Shown here: positions 1-7,627 of the stretch, piece by piece | Numbering within the stretch: the first letter of the stretch is position 1 | Layout: each line of letters starts with the position of its first letter | IMG/VR virus record: IMGVR_UViG_3300046692_000184 | Coordinates: 1-37,819 of that record | DNA from: a virus | Length of the DNA: 37,819 nucleotides | Reading direction: 5' to 3' (one strand) | Notes under the pieces: generated by a model | What the model was told of the DNA's origin: nothing | The model's input: only the letters and a program-made list of their open reading frames with translations | Database searches by the model: none | Program-made: the position numbers and the translations under genes

Positions 1-2
1 AG

Positions 3-35
3 AAGGTCAAGCAGATTGTGAAGGAGTCGGCGTAA
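3..35 (+). CDS. 3' end of an upstream head-tail gene (partial)
   Basis: Only the last ten codons lie in the window; they read to a TAA at 33-35 and end in a Lys-rich tail (KVKQIVKESA). The TAA overlaps the ATG of the next gene by one base, which fits a tightly packed head-tail operon. By position just before a tail-terminator-like gene it could be a head-tail joining or tail completion protein, but nothing in this short piece identifies it. Confidence 0.5.
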   Translation, partial: KVKQIVKESA

Positions 36-421
36 TGCACCTCGAACCGATTGCGGCGTTGCTCGAGCAGGAAGGCATCGGCACGCGCGCGAAAACGATT
101 TTCATCAACACCATGCGCCTTGAGGATACGGGCATCCTGCTCAAGCCCGACTACAAGGGCACGGCGATCGACCCGGAGCTGCCGGGCTACTTCAAGGGCA
201 GCTTCGCACTGGTCGTGCGCGCGAAGAGCTACGCGGCGGGTGCGGCGCTCATCAAGCGGGCAATGGACGTGCTCTGGATCGAGCAGGAGACGGAGCTTGC
301 CGACGGGATGCTGGTGAAGTGGTGCCGCGCGCGCACGCTGCCGATCAACTACCCGGTGCCTGCCTCCGGGGTCACCGAGTTCGTGGCTAACATTGACTGT
401 TGCTATGTCGAGCCTGTATAG
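35..421 (+). CDS. tail terminator-like protein (minor tail protein U position)
   Basis: A 128-aa soluble protein starting at an ATG preceded by AAGGAG at 21-26. It lies directly upstream of the tail tube gene, where lambda-order siphoviruses encode the tail terminator that caps the tube and stops its polymerisation, and its size fits that role. The sequence is mixed alpha/beta with no signal peptide or membrane segment. The assignment rests mainly on gene order and size; a minor capsid or head-tail connector protein is the alternative. Translation is probably coupled to the preceding gene through the overlapping TAATG. Confidence 0.55.
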   Translation: MHLEPIAALLEQEGIGTRAKTIFINTMRLEDTGILLKPDYKGTAIDPELPGYFKGSFALVVRAKSYAAGAALIKRAMDVLWIEQETELADGMLVKWCRARTLPINYPVPASGVTEFVANIDCCYVEPV

Positions 422-422
422 T

Positions 423-440
423 TAAGTTACGAGTTACTTA
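423..440 (+). promoter_or_regulatory. dispersed operator-like site 1
   Basis: TAAGTTACGAGTTACTTA begins two bases after the stop codon of the tail terminator gene and lies before the tail tube gene. It matches the near-palindrome TAAGTWACGCGTWACTTA at 17 of 18 positions. No convincing -35/-10 pair surrounds it, so it may act as a roadblock or stoperator rather than a promoter operator. Confidence 0.6.
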
Positions 441-474
441 CCGTAGCTTGGACCTCTTTGCAAAGGAGTTTTGA

Positions 475-990
475 GTGGCAAGCGATACAAAGAACGTAAA
501 GATGGGCGTCTGCCTGGTCTATTACAAGGGCGTGGATCTGGGCTACACCCAGGGCGGCGTCCAAGTGACCGTGACCACGGAAACGCACAAGACGAACGTG
601 GACCAGTTCGGCAAGACCACCGTCAACGAGCAGATCATGAGCCGTGACGTGTCGGTGAAGGTGCCCTTGGCGGAAACCACGCTGGAAAACCTCGTCACGA
701 CCATGCCGGGCGCGACGATCAGTGGCACGGGCTCGGACAAGAAGGCGATCGTCACGACCGGCGTGGGCGTGTCCCTGCTCGATCTGGCGGGCGAACTGCG
801 TCTGCACCCGAAGGGCATCCCGGCCGACGACTACAGCGAGGACTTCGTGATCCCGCTGGCGGCGACCTCGGGCGGCCTGAACTTCGCCTACGAAGTCGAA
901 AAGGAACGCATCTTCGACGTGACCTTCCAGGGCTACCCGGACCCGGCCACCGAAGAGCTGTTCCAGATCGGCGGCGCGCCGACGCCGTAA
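475..990 (+). CDS. major tail tube protein
   Basis: A 171-aa protein beginning with GTG, chosen because AAGGAG at 463-468 sits six bases upstream. The sequence is beta-rich with many Thr/Val stretches and acidic loops, as expected of tail tube proteins that stack as hexameric rings. Its place between a terminator-like gene and a frameshifted chaperone pair is the classical position of the tube gene (lambda V). It is separated from both neighbours by operator-like sites and followed by a strong GC hairpin, so its mRNA may be processed or dosed separately to give high expression. No C-terminal Ig-like domain is apparent. Confidence 0.8.
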   Translation: MASDTKNVKMGVCLVYYKGVDLGYTQGGVQVTVTTETHKTNVDQFGKTTVNEQIMSRDVSVKVPLAETTLENLVTTMPGATISGTGSDKKAIVTTGVGVSLLDLAGELRLHPKGIPADDYSEDFVIPLAATSGGLNFAYEVEKERIFDVTFQGYPDPATEELFQIGGAPTP

Positions 991-993
991 GAA

Positions 994-1011
994 AAAGTTA
1001 CGCGTTACTGA
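994..1011 (+). promoter_or_regulatory. dispersed operator-like site 2
   Basis: AAAGTTACGCGTTACTGA lies four bases after the tail tube stop codon. Its core AAGTTACGCGTTACT is identical to that of the site at 27899. There is no clear promoter around it and it sits immediately before a GC hairpin. Confidence 0.6.
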
Positions 1012-1015
1012 CCAA

Positions 1016-1034
1016 GGCCGGCGAAACGCCGGCC
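1016..1034 (+). other. strong GC hairpin between tail tube and chaperone genes
   Basis: GGCCGGCG (1016-1023), loop AAA, CGCCGGCC (1027-1034) form a perfect 8-bp stem. There is no T-run after it, so it is not a standard intrinsic terminator. It could protect the 3' end of the tail tube message or attenuate transcription into the chaperone genes, giving more tube than chaperone. Confidence 0.55.
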
Positions 1035-1055
1035 TGCCTACATCGGATACCCATC

Positions 1056-1397
1056 ATGAGCAACGTGAAAGTCCTGAATCTCGACACTCTGCCGACCAGC
1101 GCGCCGCAGCGCGTGGTGACCATCGGCGGCGTCGAATACCCGGTGAAAGAGATGGACGTCGAGGGCTTCATCGAGACGAACCTCGCCGCCGACCGCCTGA
1201 AGGATCAAACCGACCCGAAGGTGCAGATCGAGGAAATGATCGCTTCGATCAAGCGCGCGGTGGAGATCCCCGACGCGGTGCTGAAAAAGCTTTCGCTGGA
1301 AAAGCTCGGCGTGCTGGTCGCCTTCCTGCGCGGTCTGTTCGACCCCGACAAGAAGGACGTCGAGGGCGCCGAAGGCGGAGAAGCTGAAAAAAACTGA
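1056..1397 (+). CDS. tail assembly chaperone, short form (G-like)
   Basis: A 113-aa acidic protein in the lambda gpG position between tail tube and tape measure. Such chaperones coat the tape measure protein and bring tube subunits to it, and are absent from the virion. The ATG lies 66 bases after the tube gene. The 3' end runs through GAA AAA AAC TGA, which contains the canonical slippery heptamer A AAA AAC immediately before the stop, so most ribosomes should release this short form and some continue into the -1 frame. The assignment is strong because position, size and frameshift signal agree. Confidence 0.85.
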   Translation: MSNVKVLNLDTLPTSAPQRVVTIGGVEYPVKEMDVEGFIETNLAADRLKDQTDPKVQIEEMIASIKRAVEIPDAVLKKLSLEKLGVLVAFLRGLFDPDKKDVEGAEGGEAEKN

Positions 1398-1738
1398 CGC
1401 CGCCGGGTGAGGAGAAAGAGCAGGAGCTCGACTTTAGTCTGCTCTTCACCCGGGTTCAGCGGCATTACCGCATGACGTATTGGGAAGTGATGAGACTTCC
1501 CATTCGCGCTTTCTGGACCCTGAACCGCAACATCAACCGGCTGCTCGCGGAAGAAGACCTCCGCGCCCTGATGCTGCACACGGCCCGCCAAAGCCGAGAG
1601 GGCGCGCAGGGCCATGAAACCAAGCTCCGAGCCGAGCTCTATCAGACGGAAGAGAAGCGATTCGATCCGCTGAACGAGGAAAGAGACGAAACGGGCTTCG
1701 CGGAGCTTAAGGCGATGGTGGCCCGTCCGACAAAGTGA
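1056..1738 (+). CDS. tail assembly chaperone, frameshifted long form (GT-like)
   Basis: A -1 shift at the heptamer 1388-1394 fuses the G-like protein to a downstream frame that is open from CTG at 1394 through the internal ATG at 1472 to the stop at 1738. The added T-like part is about 114 aa, beginning LTPPGEEKEQELDF and ending in a charged helical region. In lambda-like phages the T domain recruits tail tube subunits while the G part binds the tape measure. The internal ATG at 1472 has no good ribosome site, so the T part is unlikely to be a separate protein. It ends 12 bases before the tape measure start. Confidence 0.83.
1388..1453 (+). promoter_or_regulatory. programmed -1 ribosomal frameshift signal
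   Basis: The slippery heptamer A AAA AAC (1388-1394) is in the correct phase in the G-like frame. Eight bases later a stem can form between CCGGGTGAGGAG (1403-1414) and CTCTTCACCCGG (1442-1453): twelve pairs with one G-U, enclosing a 27-base loop. Slippery site, short spacer and stimulatory stem are the three expected parts of a -1 frameshift element. Confidence 0.88.
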
Positions 1739-1750
1739 CACAGGACGAAG

Positions 1751-4700
1751 ATGGCAAGCAACCTCGAAAACATTGGCTACAACCTGATTCTTGACGACTC
1801 GGGTTTTCGCGTCACGGCTCAATCGACCGCCGCCCAGCTGAAGGCGCTCGAAGCGCAGTTCGCGACCACGGGCCAGGGCGTGAAGGCCATCGAGGCGAAG
1901 ATCAACTCGGCCGGGGTTGCTTTCCATCAGTGGGTCACCACCATCGGCGCGGTCAAGTTCGCGCTGATGGACATCGATAGCGTGTTCCTCTCGCTGCCGC
2001 GCTCGATCATGGACACCGCGGGCGAGCTGGAGAAGCTCACCACCGTCCTCAAGGGCCTCTCAACTGCTGCGACCGACGCCGGCCGTAACGCCGACGCCGC
2101 GCTCGGCAAGCAGTTCATCCTGAACCTCGAACAGAACGCGCCGTTCAAGCTCGGTGCGCTCACGGACGCGTTCGTCAAATTCAAGACGGTCGGTATCGAC
2201 CCCACGAAGGGGTCGCTGGAAGCGCTCGTCAATCAGGTTGCCAAATACGGCGGCGGGTCCGAGCAGCTGAAGAGTGCGTCGCTCGCGATTCAGCAGATGG
2301 CGGGCAAGGGCACCGTCTCGCTGCAAGAGCTGCGCCTGCAGCTGTCGCAGGCGATTCCGAATGCCGCACAGGCAATGGCGACCGGCATGGGCATGTCGAT
2401 GGCCGCGCTCACCAAGGCGATCAGCACGGGCTCCGTGCAGTCGGCGGGCGCCATCAACAAGATGCTCGCGGTGTTTCAGAACGACTCGATGGGGGCGGCC
2501 GCGCAGCAGATGCGCACCTGGCAGGGCGAAATCGAAAAGCTGAACGTGCGCTGGGAGCTTTTCAAGAACGACGTCGCCGAAGCTGGCATGTTCGACGCCG
2601 CGAAGGCCGAGCTCGAAGAGCTCATGAAGCTCTTCGGCACGCCGCAGGCAAAAGCGTGGGCGACCGACCTGTCCGCTTCGTTCACGACCCTCATCGGCCT
2701 CTTTCACAGTGGCCGGGAGGCGCTCACTGAATACCTTCCGCAGTTGGTGACGCTCGGCAAGGTGCTGCTCGCAGTGTTCGGCACGAACATGGTCGGGAAC
2801 TTCCTGGCCGGCATGCGCAATGCGCTCGTGGGCATGAACGCATCGTGGCGCGAATACGCCGCCAACGCGATCATCGCTCAGGATGCGGTCGCGGCCAAGC
2901 AGCTGACGGTCACCGAGCAGATCCTCGCCGCTGACGCGCAGCGCCGCGCGAGCATCGCGCAGGAAAGCGAAATCCGGCAGGAAGCGCTCGCCAAAGAGAT
3001 CGGCGACAACCAGAAGCTCATTGCGGCCAACGCCGAGCGCTATGCCGCCGCCGACGCCGCGCGTCACGAGGAGTATGCGAAGGAAGTCGCCAACAATGAG
3101 GCGGTTCTCGCGCAGAAGATTGCGCTCTTCGAGGAGCTGCAGGCGCGCGAAGTCGCCGCCACGCAGTTCGTTGTCGCCGAGCAATACAAGCGCGCCCAGA
3201 TGGGCATGGCGAGCAACGCTGCGACCGCCGCCGAATACGCCGCGCAAGACGCCTATACCGCCAAGCTGGAACAGCGCCTCGCCTCGATGCGCGCGGAGAT
3301 CGCGCTGCTCGAGCAGGAGACGGTCGCCATCCTCACGCGCAACAATGCGCTCAAGCAGGCGATCGCGCTCGAGACGGAAGCGATCGTGGCGACCAACGGG
3401 CTGACCGCGGCCACCAGCGCTGAAAACGCCGCGCTGGTTGCGAAAAACGCCGCGCTTGCGACTGCAATCACCGCCGAGCAGGCGGCCGTCGCCAATATGG
3501 CCGAGATGACGCGCGGCGCGGCGATGCTCGAGTCCGGCATCATGAAGCTCAAGTTTGCCTTCAACGCGATGGGCGGCTGGATCACGGTCGTATCGGCCGC
3601 GATCATTGCCGGCATTGCGCTGTGGGAAAAGTATCGCGACACCGCCGCGCAGGCCGCGCGCGCCGCCGTCTCGGCTGCGACGCTCAACAAGGCGATGCAG
3701 CAAAACAAGGTCACGCAGGGCCAGATCGACGACGCGGACTCGGGCATCAAGAACAAGAAGGCCGAGATCGGCAACATCGACACGCAAATCTCGATGCGCA
3801 AGTCGGGGCTGGACGAGCAAGGCAACTGGGTCGGCCGGGTGGGAGACGACGACCCCGAGATCAAGGCGCTGAAAGCCAAGCGCCAGGCATTGCAGGGCGA
3901 GGTGAACAGCCTCTCGGACGTGCGCAAGCAGGCGCAGAGCTCGCTCGACAAGGCGAATTCGGTGCTGGAGAGCCACGCTTACGCGCAAGGGCTCCAGGAA
4001 AAGTCCGACGAGGAGCTGCGCACGCTGTCGGCTGCGCGTGCGAAGCGCATCGCCGACATTCAAGACGATTTCAAGGATCGCCTGAAGACGGTCAAGGTCG
4101 GCTCCGACCAGGAGAAGGCGATCCTGCAGCAGCAGGCCGACCAGTTGAAGGCGGTCGAGGTGGACATCACCGCGCAGCGCGTGGCAACGCTCACGCAACG
4201 CCGCGACGCGATCAACGATCAGATCAAGAAGGGCTTCGTCGGCAAGGATGCGCAGGCCCAGATGGCTGCGGCCGCGACCGAGCAAAAGCGCCTGAACGAC
4301 GAGATTTCGCAGGCGCAGTCGAGCATCGACGCGCTCAACGCGCCCAACCAGATCGGCACGAAGGGTAAGAAGACCGGCAGCGCGAAGCCGCCGACGGACC
4401 TCTTTGCCAAGAAGAACGCCGACATCAGGTCGCAGCTCGAGCAGGCGAAGGCGCAGCTCGCCCAGATCGTCTCGGGCGCCTCCGAATACGACCAGATCCG
4501 CACGCAGGCTGAAGCGAAGATCCGCGCGCTCTGGGAAAACGGCGAACTCGACACGAAGGGTCACGGTAAGGATGCGAAGAACACCCGGCCGGACTTCAAC
4601 GGCTCCAAGGTGCAAGGGCTCATCGACGACGAGACGATGCTCCAAATCACGGAGAACGCCAAGCAGCAGATGGAGTCGCTCAAGGGCAAGCTTGCGCCGC

Positions 4701-6235
4701 TCGCCGAGCAGTATCAGGAAAGCATCACCAAGCTGATGAACGGCGACGTCACGACGCCCGACTCGGACTCGAACAACGGACGCGGCGCAATCAAGTTCCT
4801 CGAAAAGCTCGCCACCAAGTCGACCGAAGCGGCCAAGGAGATCGCGCCGATCGTCGACTACATGAAGCGGGTCCAGCTCGCGGCCGACCAAATCGACCTC
4901 GTGAACTTCACGCGCGACATCGTGAAGAAGGACCAGGAGACGCAGGCGGCGCTCATCGAGAACGCGCGGGACCGCCTCAACGCGCAGATCGCGCTTGAGA
5001 ACGACGCGTGGGAGAAGGCGGCCAAGGCGCGGCTCGACAAGGTGAAGGCCGACGGCAAAGACCCTTCGCAGGAAGAGGGGCTGATCGCCGCCGCGCGTGT
5101 CACGCGCGACCTGGACAACATGAGGAAGCTGCGCACGCCGATGCAGCAGCTTGCGATCGACTGGCAGGACACGACCGAACAGATGCGCAAGAAGACGACC
5201 TCGTGGTCCGAGTCCACGATCGACGCCTTCGTGAACGTCGCCAAGACCGGCAAGCTCAACTTCGGCAACCTGCTCGAAACCATCGGCACCGACATTCTGC
5301 GCATTGGCCTGCAGAAGTCGATGGGCGGCGGCCTGCAGCAGCTTTTCGACGGCCTCACCAATAAGGTGACGGGCGCGTTCGGGGGCAACGGCAAGAGCGA
5401 TGCGGCGTCTGCCGCCGGCGAGGGTGTCGCGGGCGCGCTGCCGGCGTTTATTAAGGGTCCGCTCGAAAAGGTGGGTGACCTCTTCACGTCGCTCTTTGGC
5501 TCGGGTGAGAAATACAGCACGACGCTCGAAGACAACGTGAAGAACCTGATCGTCGGCCAGACGACTCAGACGAGCACGCAGAACTCTCTGGTCACGCTCG
5601 GCCAGGCGGCGCAATACGTCGCGGCCGCGCTCGCCTCGATCCAGGCGACCTCGGGCGGTGGCGGCGGTGGTATCGGCGGGGCGCTCGGCTCGATCGCGGG
5701 CGCGCTCGCGTCCGCCTACTTCGGCGGCTCGGCCACGGCCACCGACGGCATGCTCGCGCAGACCGCCTCGATGCAGTCCTCGAGCACACTCATGGGCGTG
5801 CAGGGCGGCACCAACACGCTCGGCAACTGGAACTACACCGGCGGCCAGATGAGCAACCAGTATGCATTCGCGGACGGCGGGATCATGACCCAGCTGGGAC
5901 CGCTCGCGCTGCGCAAGTATGCCAACGGCGGCATCGCCAACAGCCCGCAGGTCGCGGTCTATGGCGAAGGCAGCATGAACGAGGCGTTCGTGCCGCTGCC
6001 CGATGGCCGCAGCATTCCCGTGACGATTACCGGCGGCCAACAGCAGCAGAGCGGCGCGGCCGCAGGCGCCGGCGGCGTGACGGTCAACGTCATCAACCAG
6101 ACCGGCCAGTCGGTGTCGGCGCAGCAGCAGGGCCAGCCCCGCTTTGACGGCAAGTCGATGATCCTCGACGTCGTGCTGACCGCCGCCAGCCAGCCGGGCT
6201 CCTTCCGCGACGGACTCAAAGGCGCACTTCGATGA
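1751..6235 (+). CDS. tail tape measure protein
   Basis: At 1494 aa this is the second-largest protein in the window and sits directly after the G/GT chaperones. Tape measure proteins set tail length and are ejected with the DNA. The N-terminal third is helical; residues about 380-580 are a long Ala/Glu/Gln-rich coiled-coil stretch; a hydrophobic segment near 600-620 (GGWITVVSAAIIAGIALW) could cross a membrane during infection; further coiled coil follows. The C-terminal part has a Gly-rich hydrophobic patch and the FADGGI...ANGG...GEGSMNEAFVPLPDGRSIPV region typical of lambda-H-like proteins. It overlaps the next gene by ATGA. No lysozyme or peptidase domain is obvious. Confidence 0.93.
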   Translation: MASNLENIGYNLILDDSGFRVTAQSTAAQLKALEAQFATTGQGVKAIEAKINSAGVAFHQWVTTIGAVKFALMDIDSVFLSLPRSIMDTAGELEKLTTVLKGLSTAATDAGRNADAALGKQFILNLEQNAPFKLGALTDAFVKFKTVGIDPTKGSLEALVNQVAKYGGGSEQLKSASLAIQQMAGKGTVSLQELRLQLSQAIPNAAQAMATGMGMSMAALTKAISTGSVQSAGAINKMLAVFQNDSMGAAAQQMRTWQGEIEKLNVRWELFKNDVAEAGMFDAAKAELEELMKLFGTPQAKAWATDLSASFTTLIGLFHSGREALTEYLPQLVTLGKVLLAVFGTNMVGNFLAGMRNALVGMNASWREYAANAIIAQDAVAAKQLTVTEQILAADAQRRASIAQESEIRQEALAKEIGDNQKLIAANAERYAAADAARHEEYAKEVANNEAVLAQKIALFEELQAREVAATQFVVAEQYKRAQMGMASNAATAAEYAAQDAYTAKLEQRLASMRAEIALLEQETVAILTRNNALKQAIALETEAIVATNGLTAATSAENAALVAKNAALATAITAEQAAVANMAEMTRGAAMLESGIMKLKFAFNAMGGWITVVSAAIIAGIALWEKYRDTAAQAARAAVSAATLNKAMQQNKVTQGQIDDADSGIKNKKAEIGNIDTQISMRKSGLDEQGNWVGRVGDDDPEIKALKAKRQALQGEVNSLSDVRKQAQSSLDKANSVLESHAYAQGLQEKSDEELRTLSAARAKRIADIQDDFKDRLKTVKVGSDQEKAILQQQADQLKAVEVDITAQRVATLTQRRDAINDQIKKGFVGKDAQAQMAAAATEQKRLNDEISQAQSSIDALNAPNQIGTKGKKTGSAKPPTDLFAKKNADIRSQLEQAKAQLAQIVSGASEYDQIRTQAEAKIRALWENGELDTKGHGKDAKNTRPDFNGSKVQGLIDDETMLQITENAKQQMESLKGKLAPLAEQYQESITKLMNGDVTTPDSDSNNGRGAIKFLEKLATKSTEAAKEIAPIVDYMKRVQLAADQIDLVNFTRDIVKKDQETQAALIENARDRLNAQIALENDAWEKAAKARLDKVKADGKDPSQEEGLIAAARVTRDLDNMRKLRTPMQQLAIDWQDTTEQMRKKTTSWSESTIDAFVNVAKTGKLNFGNLLETIGTDILRIGLQKSMGGGLQQLFDGLTNKVTGAFGGNGKSDAASAAGEGVAGALPAFIKGPLEKVGDLFTSLFGSGEKYSTTLEDNVKNLIVGQTTQTSTQNSLVTLGQAAQYVAAALASIQATSGGGGGGIGGALGSIAGALASAYFGGSATATDGMLAQTASMQSSSTLMGVQGGTNTLGNWNYTGGQMSNQYAFADGGIMTQLGPLALRKYANGGIANSPQVAVYGEGSMNEAFVPLPDGRSIPVTITGGQQQQSGAAAGAGGVTVNVINQTGQSVSAQQQGQPRFDGKSMILDVVLTAASQPGSFRDGLKGALR

Positions 6236-6597
6236 GCTACACGACACTTCCGCACAACGACCTGCTGGACTCGAGCAAATTCCAGCAGGAGAAAGAGAAC
6301 CCCGCGATGGCCTCCAAGATGGACGGAGGCTACGTGGTCACGCGCCCGAAGCACACGCGAAAACCCCGGCGCACGTTCACCTGCGGCTTCACCGACTTCA
6401 CCGACGCGCAGCGCGCCGACATCGACGCGCACTTCGACGCGATGCACGGCGGCAGCGCGATCTTCTACTTCGTCCACCCGGTGAGCAAGGAGACGGTCTA
6501 CGTGCGCTTCTCGACCGACTCCACGCTGCAGTGGTCGTATTCCGGCTCCGGGCGCATGCCGCTCTGGAGCGTCACTTTCAAACTCGAAGAGGCGTAA
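6232..6597 (+). CDS. minor tail protein M-like (distal tail)
   Basis: A 121-aa protein overlapping the tape measure stop by four bases and followed one base later by the L-like gene. Size and place match lambda gpM, a tail tip component that joins the tube end to the tip complex. It is beta-rich with aromatic strands (AIFYFVHPVSKETVYVRF) and ends in WSVTFKLEEA, a pattern common in this family. Identification rests on order, size and general sequence character. Confidence 0.75.
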   Translation: MSYTTLPHNDLLDSSKFQQEKENPAMASKMDGGYVVTRPKHTRKPRRTFTCGFTDFTDAQRADIDAHFDAMHGGSAIFYFVHPVSKETVYVRFSTDSTLQWSYSGSGRMPLWSVTFKLEEA

Positions 6598-7233
6598 ATG
6601 CCAAACCTGATTTCCGTTGCGAGCATCATCGAGAAGAACAAGATCGGCTCGGACGTCCCGTATCTCGCCTTCATCGACGTAGGCGTGATCGACCCGACCA
6701 CGGGCGACGTGTCCGAGACGCTCTACTACGTGAACAACACCGAGGCGGTGGTCCGGCAGGGCATCACGTATTCGCCCATGCAGTTCTCGCTGGAGCTCAA
6801 GACACAAGCGGGCGCCGCGCCCCAGATCACCGTGTCGCTCATCGACTACACGCGCGCGGTGATCGAGAAGATGAACAACTACGGCGGCGGCACCGACTTC
6901 CCGGTGACAATTCGCGTGTGCCAAACGGGTGGGCTGAACGACACGCCCGATGTCGAGGAGCACTTCGTCATCACGCAAGGCGCGGTGGACAACTACGTCG
7001 TCACCTGGACGCTTGGCGCCGAGAACGCGCTCACCAAGCAGTTCCCGCGCCGGCTGCAACGGCGGGACTTCTGCCAGTGGGTTTACAAGGACGGGCGCAC
7101 CTGTCGCTACAACGGCTCGCTTGCATCCTGTGACCGCACGCTTGCCGGACCACTCGGCTGCCGCGCGCACAACAACGTAATCAACTTCGGCGGCTCGCCG
7201 AATCTGGTTTCAAGCAACCTCGTTGTCGCGTAA
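6598..7233 (+). CDS. minor tail protein L-like with four-cysteine C-terminal domain
   Basis: A 211-aa protein in the lambda gpL position. Four cysteines lie in the C-terminal domain at residues 159, 169, 178 and 188 (DFCQW, RTCRY, ASCDR, LGCRA). Lambda gpL binds a [4Fe-4S] cluster through four C-terminal cysteines, so a cluster here is likely by family knowledge, although the spacing is not the same. The N-terminal part is beta-rich and would form the ring at the tail tip. It starts directly after the M-like stop codon, and the next gene begins two bases after its own. Confidence 0.85.
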   Translation: MPNLISVASIIEKNKIGSDVPYLAFIDVGVIDPTTGDVSETLYYVNNTEAVVRQGITYSPMQFSLELKTQAGAAPQITVSLIDYTRAVIEKMNNYGGGTDFPVTIRVCQTGGLNDTPDVEEHFVITQGAVDNYVVTWTLGAENALTKQFPRRLQRRDFCQWVYKDGRTCRYNGSLASCDRTLAGPLGCRAHNNVINFGGSPNLVSSNLVVA

Positions 7234-7234
7234 A

Positions 7235-7627
7235 ATGGATAAGTCACCCATTACATATGTTGACCTGATCGGGACACCCTTTCGGCGCGGCGCGCGCGGG
7301 CCAGACGAGTTCGATTGCTACGGCCTCGTCAAGTTTCTGATCGAGCGCGCCACGGGCCGCGAAGTGCCGGATTACCAGAGCCCGACGGACAGCGGCGCGA
7401 CGCACGCGCTAATGATTACCTCGCGCGAGTTCTGGCACCGGCTGCCCGGCCAGCAGGTCGGCTCGATGGTGTTCTTCCGGATCGGCCGTGAGGTCTGTCA
7501 TGTCGGATATGTAATAAGTAACGGGTTATTCATTCACGCGTGGGAGCCATCGGGCGGCGTAACGATCGAGCGGCTCTCGGAGTGGGAAAAACGGATCGAC
7601 GGGTTCTATGAATACATCGAAGGCTAA
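7235..7627 (+). CDS. tail tip NlpC/P60 peptidoglycan hydrolase (K-like)
   Basis: A 130-aa single-domain NlpC/P60 cysteine peptidase. Cys28 lies in FDCYGLV, the catalytic His89 in VCHVGYV, and His101 is a plausible third residue. Tail-borne members cut stem peptides of peptidoglycan to help DNA entry. Lambda gpK carries an additional Mov34-type N-terminal domain that is missing here. An in-frame TTG at 7223 would overlap the L-like gene, but the ATG at 7235 is preferred; neither has a strong ribosome site, so translational coupling is likely. An operator-like site is embedded in its coding sequence at 7515-7532. The 3' end overlaps the I/J-like gene by 20 bases. Confidence 0.85.
   Translation: MDKSPITYVDLIGTPFRRGARGPDEFDCYGLVKFLIERATGREVPDYQSPTDSGATHALMITSREFWHRLPGQQVGSMVFFRIGREVCHVGYVISNGLFIHAWEPSGGVTIERLSEWEKRIDGFYEYIEG
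7515..7532 (+). promoter_or_regulatory. dispersed operator-like site 3 (inside the K-like gene)
   Basis: TAAGTAACGGGTTATTCA lies inside the coding sequence over the residues ISNGLF. It is read with ATA, AGT and TTA codons, which are scarce in the surrounding GC-rich genes, suggesting the DNA sequence itself is kept. It lies about 90 bases upstream of the I/J-like start. Confidence 0.5.

Noticed and set aside
1472-1738. Separate 88-codon gene starting at the internal ATG
   Set aside because: The frame is open back to the slippery site and no ribosome site precedes the ATG; it is the T-like part of the frameshift product.
2060-6247. Very long open frame (1395 codons) on the - strand opposite the tape measure gene
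   Set aside because: It is a mirror of GC-rich codon bias on the opposite strand; its translation is Arg/Leu/His/Asp-rich low-quality sequence without domains, and the + strand gene is certain.
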